Positions 59,418 through 64,000 of a stretch of 64,000 nucleotides of DNA are shown one piece after another. The stretch's first letter is position 1. Every line of letters begins with the position of its first letter. The translations under genes and the position numbers were made by a program. The stretch is from Arsenophonus sp046530785. Lineage in GTDB: Bacteria; Pseudomonadota; Gammaproteobacteria; Enterobacterales; Enterobacteriaceae. The stretch covers positions 1-64,000 of the forward strand of contig JBHEQT010000005.1 in assembly GCA_046530785.1 (NCBI GenBank). Direction: 5' to 3'. The notes under the pieces are model-generated. The model worked only from the letters and a program-made list of their open reading frames with translations, made no database searches and had not been told where the DNA came from.

Positions 59418-62400
59418 GTGAAGCGAACAGATATTAAAAGCATCCTGATTTTAGGTGCAGGACCAATTATTATTGGTCAAGCTTGTGAATTTGATTACTC
59501 AGGTACACAAGCATGCAAAGCACTACGTGAAGAAAATTATCGAATTATTTTAGTTAATTCCAATCCAGCGACAATCATGACAGATCCTGATCTAGCGGAT
59601 GCCACTTATATTGAGCCAATTCACTGGAAAGTGATACGTAAAATCATTGAAAAAGAATCTCCTGATGCGATTTTGCCTACTATGGGAGGACAAACTGCTT
59701 TAAACTGCGCTTTAGAATTAGCGCGTAGAGGTGTATTAAAGGAATTTTCTGTTAGCATGATTGGTATAACGACTGATGCAATTGATAAGGCTGAAGATCG
59801 ATATAAGTTTGATAAAGCGATGAAAAAAATCGGTCTTGAAACTGCACGTTCAGGTATTGCCCATTCTTTAGAAGAAGCGTTAGAGGTGGTAAAAAAAGTA
59901 GGTTTCCCATGTATAATTCGCCCTTCATTTACTATGGGAGGTTTAGGTAGTGGTATTGCATATAACCGTGAAGACTTTAAAGAGATTTGTCTGACAGGAT
60001 TCGATCTTTCACCGAGCAATGAATTATTAATTAATGAATCGTTGATTGGTTGGAAAGAATATGAAATGGAAGTAGTTCGTGATAAAAATGATAATTGTAT
60101 TATTGTTTGTTCTATTGAAAACGTTGATGCAATGGGAATCCATACGGGAGATTCTATCACTGTTGTTCCTGCTCAAACATTAACTGATAAAGAATATCAA
60201 ATTATGCGTAATGCGTCGATGGCAATTTTGCGAGAAATAGGCGTAGAAACAGGTTGTTCAAATGTTCAATTTGCCATAAATCCTAAAACTGGATGCTTAA
60301 TTGTTATTGAAATGAATCCACGAGTATCACGTTCTTCTGCTTTAGCATCAAAAGCAACCGGTTTCCCTATTGCTAAGATTGTAACTAAACTTGCGGTAGG
60401 TTATACACTTGATGAATTAATGAATGATATTACAGGAGGACGCACACCAGCTTCTTTTGAACCTTCTATTGATTATGTAGTAACTAAGATCCCACGTTTT
60501 AACTTCGAAAAATTCCCTGGAAGCAATGATCGTTTGACAACTCAGATGAAATCTGTTGGTGAAGTAATGGCTATTGGGAGAACTTTTCAAGAATCTATGC
60601 AAAAAGCATTGCGTGGATTAGAGGTTGGTACAAGTGGTTTTAATCCTAAAGTAAATTTAGATGAATTTGATTCGTTAACAAAAATTCGTCGTGAACTAAA
60701 AGAAGCTGGTGCTGAACGTATCTGGTATGTAGCAGATGCTTTTCGCGCAGGTATGTCTGTTGATAATATATTTAATTTAACTAATATTGATCGTTGGTTT
60801 TTGGTACAGATTGAAGAACTTGTTCGTTTAGAAGAGAAAGTTTATGAGGTTGGTATTAATGGATTATCAGCAGAATTTTTGCGATTATTAAAACGAAAAG
60901 GTTTTTCTGATATTCGCTTAGCTGAATTAGTTTCTGTTTCTGAATCTGAAATTCGTGAATTACGTTATAAATATAAACTGCATCCTGTTTTTAAGAGAGT
61001 TGATACTTGTGCAGCAGAATTTTCTACAGATACTGATTATCTGTATTCTACTTACGAGGATGAATGTGAAGCTAATCCTGATAATACTAAATCTAAGATC
61101 ATGATACTAGGTGGTGGACCGAACAGAATTGGTCAAGGAATTGAATTTGATTATTGTTGTGTTCATGCTGCGTTAGCGTTACGTGAGGATGGGTATCAAA
61201 CAATAATGGTAAACTGTAATCCTGAAACAGTTTCTACCGATTACGATATTTCTGATCGTCTTTATTTTGAGTCGATAACATTAGAAGATATATTGGAAAT
61301 AGTTAGAGTTGAAGAACCTAAAGGTGTAATTGTACAGTATGGTGGTCAGACACCACTAAAATTAGCGCTTGCTTTAGCAGGGGTTGGGATTCCTATTATT
61401 GGTACTAACCCAGATTCGATAGATCGAGCTGAAAATCGTGAACGTTTTCAGCAAGCAGTAACTTTTTTAGGATTAAAGCAGCCAAAAAACGCTACGGTTA
61501 CTACCATTAAAAAGGCAATAGAAAAAGCTTATAAAGTTGGTTATCCATTAGTTGTGCGTCCTTCTTATGTTTTAGGAGGTCGTGCAATGGAAATTGTTTA
61601 TAATGAAACTGATTTATATCGTTATTTTCAAACAGCAGTAAGTGTTTCCAATGATTCACCAGTTTTGCTTGATCATTTTTTGGATAATGCAATTGAGGTT
61701 GATGTAGATGCTATCTGTGATGGAGAAACTGTTTTAATTGGTGGTATTATGGAGCATATAGAACAGGCTGGCGTTCATTCTGGTGACTCAGCTTGTTCGT
61801 TGCCACCTTATACCTTGAGTCAAGAAATACAGAATATTATTCGTAAGCAAGTAAAAGAACTTGCCTTTGAACTACAAGTTATAGGGTTAGTGAATGTTCA
61901 ATTTGCGATTAAAGATAATGAAGTTTATTTAATCGAAATGAATCCGCGTGCAGCGAGAACTATTCCTTTTGTATCAAAAGCGATAGGAATACCTATGGCA
62001 AAAGTAGCTGCTCGTGTTATGGTTGGAGAATCTTTAATTAAACAAGGTATAACGAAAGAAATTATTCCAGATTTTTTTTCTGTAAAAGGAGTGGTATTAC
62101 CATTTACTAAATTCCCTAGTGTTGATCCTATTTTAGGGCCAGAAATGCATTCTACTGGTGAAGTGATGGGTATTGGTCGAACTTTTGCTGAGGCATTTGC
62201 TAAAGTGATGTTTTCTTGCTCTTCCACTATTAAAAAATTTGGGAGAGTTTTACTTTCAGTAAAAGAAAATGATAAAATAAAGGTTATTGATTTAGCAGCT
62301 AAATTAATTGAGCATGGTTTTAAATTAGATGCAACTCATGGTACCGCAATTGTTTTGGGTAAGGCAGGAATTAATTTTCGCTTAGTTAATAAACTACATG

Positions 62401-62639
62401 AAGGACATCCTCATGTTCAGGATAGAATAAAAAATGGTGAATATAGTTATATTGTTAATACTACCGAAGGTCGTCGTGCAATAGAAGATTCAAAAATTAT
62501 TCGTCGCAGTGCATTACAATACAAAGTAAATTATGATACCACTATTAGTGGTGGTTTTGCTACATTAAATTCTCTCAATGAAGATCCTATAGAAAGAGTT
62601 ATTTCTATTCAAGAAATACACAAAATGATTCAAGATTAA
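59418..62639 (+). CDS. carB: Carbamoyl-phosphate synthase large subunit
   Basis: CarB carries out the two ATP-dependent phosphorylations that make carbamoyl phosphate. At 1073 residues it equals the E. coli length. It has two homologous ATP-grasp halves: the first with ILGAGPIIIGQACEFDYSGT, PSFTMGGLGSG and IEMNPRVSRSSALASKATG, the second with ILGGGPNRIGQGIEFDYCCV, PSYVLGGRAMEIVY and IEMNPRAARTIPFVSKAIG. The C-terminal MGS-like allosteric domain follows from about residue 936. The start is GTG at 59418 with CAGGAG upstream. It forms an operon with carA. No damage was seen. Confidence 0.99.
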   Translation: MKRTDIKSILILGAGPIIIGQACEFDYSGTQACKALREENYRIILVNSNPATIMTDPDLADATYIEPIHWKVIRKIIEKESPDAILPTMGGQTALNCALELARRGVLKEFSVSMIGITTDAIDKAEDRYKFDKAMKKIGLETARSGIAHSLEEALEVVKKVGFPCIIRPSFTMGGLGSGIAYNREDFKEICLTGFDLSPSNELLINESLIGWKEYEMEVVRDKNDNCIIVCSIENVDAMGIHTGDSITVVPAQTLTDKEYQIMRNASMAILREIGVETGCSNVQFAINPKTGCLIVIEMNPRVSRSSALASKATGFPIAKIVTKLAVGYTLDELMNDITGGRTPASFEPSIDYVVTKIPRFNFEKFPGSNDRLTTQMKSVGEVMAIGRTFQESMQKALRGLEVGTSGFNPKVNLDEFDSLTKIRRELKEAGAERIWYVADAFRAGMSVDNIFNLTNIDRWFLVQIEELVRLEEKVYEVGINGLSAEFLRLLKRKGFSDIRLAELVSVSESEIRELRYKYKLHPVFKRVDTCAAEFSTDTDYLYSTYEDECEANPDNTKSKIMILGGGPNRIGQGIEFDYCCVHAALALREDGYQTIMVNCNPETVSTDYDISDRLYFESITLEDILEIVRVEEPKGVIVQYGGQTPLKLALALAGVGIPIIGTNPDSIDRAENRERFQQAVTFLGLKQPKNATVTTIKKAIEKAYKVGYPLVVRPSYVLGGRAMEIVYNETDLYRYFQTAVSVSNDSPVLLDHFLDNAIEVDVDAICDGETVLIGGIMEHIEQAGVHSGDSACSLPPYTLSQEIQNIIRKQVKELAFELQVIGLVNVQFAIKDNEVYLIEMNPRAARTIPFVSKAIGIPMAKVAARVMVGESLIKQGITKEIIPDFFSVKGVVLPFTKFPSVDPILGPEMHSTGEVMGIGRTFAEAFAKVMFSCSSTIKKFGRVLLSVKENDKIKVIDLAAKLIEHGFKLDATHGTAIVLGKAGINFRLVNKLHEGHPHVQDRIKNGEYSYIVNTTEGRRAIEDSKIIRRSALQYKVNYDTTISGGFATLNSLNEDPIERVISIQEIHKMIQD

Positions 62640-64000
62640 CTACCACTTGATTAAACTAGTTTAAATGATGTACTTATTAATACATAATTTTTCTTATTCA
62701 TTTCTAATAAACTCATAATATTTTAATTGATTTTTTATATTTCTATTACATGAAAAATGAAATAATGAATTGGATAGTAAATAGTATTTTACCATAAATA
62801 TGGATAATAGTCATATTATAACATTTTATTTTTTAATAAAAATTAATTTATTAAATATAATTTAAAAAAAATAATAACAATCCATTAATGTTCTAATAAA
62901 CCAATTAAATAATTAAAAGAAATAATATTTTACGTAAGTGATAAATACGTTTAAACAAAATTTAAACGACTAAATAGAAATATTTAGTCACCTTGGATTA
63001 TTAAACAACTAAATTTCTATACAATCGTAATAATATTTTGTAGAAAATACTTTATGATTGCAAATACTATAAGTAGTATTATTAATGAATTTGTCTTCTA
63101 AAGAACATATATAAATAAACAATCTAAATTTAGAATAGTTGAAATAATAGTTAAAATAAAGGAAAGATATTTATTTCAAGCTAAAATAGCAGAAAATTTC
63201 TTCTAAATTTCTATTTTTATATTATTAAAATTTAGATAGATTACTTTTTAAGTAGAAATTAATAAAGGAAAAGAGATATAATTGATATTATATCTTAAAT
63301 ATTGAAAACTATATTTTGATATATATTAGATAAATATATAAAAATAAATAATATTTTTTATAGTTATTTCTTATTAGAATAATGCAAATTGCAGAAAACT
63401 TATTAATCCAATAGTAAGTAAATAAAAAATTTACTAGGAATAGATTAATTAGTATAATCTTTAATTAGTTAAAAGGATTGCATCAAATATTATAAAATGA
63501 TAGTTTTAGCTAAATCCTATAAATTAATAGTTCTTTTTTTATTATAAAAATTTTACATTTATAAAATTTTCAAAGAAAATGAGAAGATTTATCTAATTTG
63601 TTTATTTTTATAATATAAATTAGTTAGTAAAATATTTTTATAATCAAATAAAATTAAAAGGATTTCAATAAATAAAAATTTAAAGGAGCAAAATTTAAAT
63701 TAAAAATTTAAAAATCTATATAATATAAAGGAATCTAGTTTATTAGATTATTATAGAAGGAGAATTTAATTAAGATCGTTTAATTTAAGCCTATGAATTT
63801 AGTATGGATACTAGATAATGAAAAGTATAATTTTAAAAATTAAAATTATTTTAGCTATTATTTTTCTTTTTTTTAAATTATCGAAATAACTAAAAGAATT
63901 TTATTTATTTGATATTTTTCAATCATATTTTTATAAAAAATTATTGCATATCTTTTATTATTTAAAAAAAAGAATTTTCAAAATAGGAAATAAGTATAAA
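62640..64000. other. Gene-free AT-rich DNA after carB
   Basis: About 1.4 kb without an intact gene on either strand. The short reading from an ATG at 63820 codes for about 23 residues only. No terminator hairpin for carAB was evident in the first 150 bases, and no copy of the ~1.3 kb repeat was seen. Confidence 0.5.

Overview
The window looks like part of the shrunken chromosome of an obligate, host-restricted gammaproteobacterium of the Enterobacterales, most likely an insect or other arthropod endosymbiont. Every recognisable protein resembles its E. coli homologue and is close to it in length. The DNA is very AT-rich. I count about 32 intact genes covering roughly 35 kb (about 55 %). The rest is AT-rich gene desert, and one stretch of it can still be read as a dead gene (dnaA). 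The genus cannot be fixed by eye.

Layout. 1-10,160: nearly empty, with one gene (yqhA, a small membrane protein), a truncated repeat copy at the left edge and a full copy at about 7,975-9,280. 10,160-14,038 (minus): the mnmE-yidC-yidD-rnpA-rpmH cluster in enteric order. 14,310-15,690: another repeat copy. 16,090-17,478: a decayed dnaA, directly before intact dnaN. 18,725-25,215: dnaK-dnaJ, which in E. coli sits beside rpsT-ribF-ileS, here lies between dnaN and gyrB with a repeat copy on each side; recF is gone apart from a doubtful trace. 25,405-28,984: gyrB converging on asd. 30,745-40,813 (minus): glmS, glmU and the ATP synthase operon atpBEFHAGDC (atpI is lost). 42,131-44,011: mnmG (rsmG lost after it). 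45,300-47,573: asnA (+) and holD (-). 50,513-62,639: rpsT (-), then ribF-ileS-lspA, ispH, dapB and carAB (+), the E. coli 0-minute cluster without fkpB and rihC. 62,640-64,000: desert.

Functions kept: replication clamp, clamp-loader psi subunit and gyrase, but no DnaA; tRNA wobble modification (MnmE/MnmG); membrane insertion and lipoprotein maturation (YidC, LspA); the DnaK chaperone; complete F1Fo ATP synthase; hexosamine supply for peptidoglycan (GlmS, GlmU); the aspartate branch to DAP and lysine (Asd, DapB); asparagine (AsnA); carbamoyl phosphate for arginine and pyrimidines (CarAB); FMN/FAD (RibF); isoprenoid precursors (IspH).

The least expected structure is a family of five degenerate ~1.3-1.4 kb direct repeats, all in the same orientation and confined to the first 25 kb, whose nature I could not identify. 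Several long near-perfect inverted repeats also lie in gene-free DNA. No tRNA, rRNA, CRISPR array or intact insertion sequence was found.
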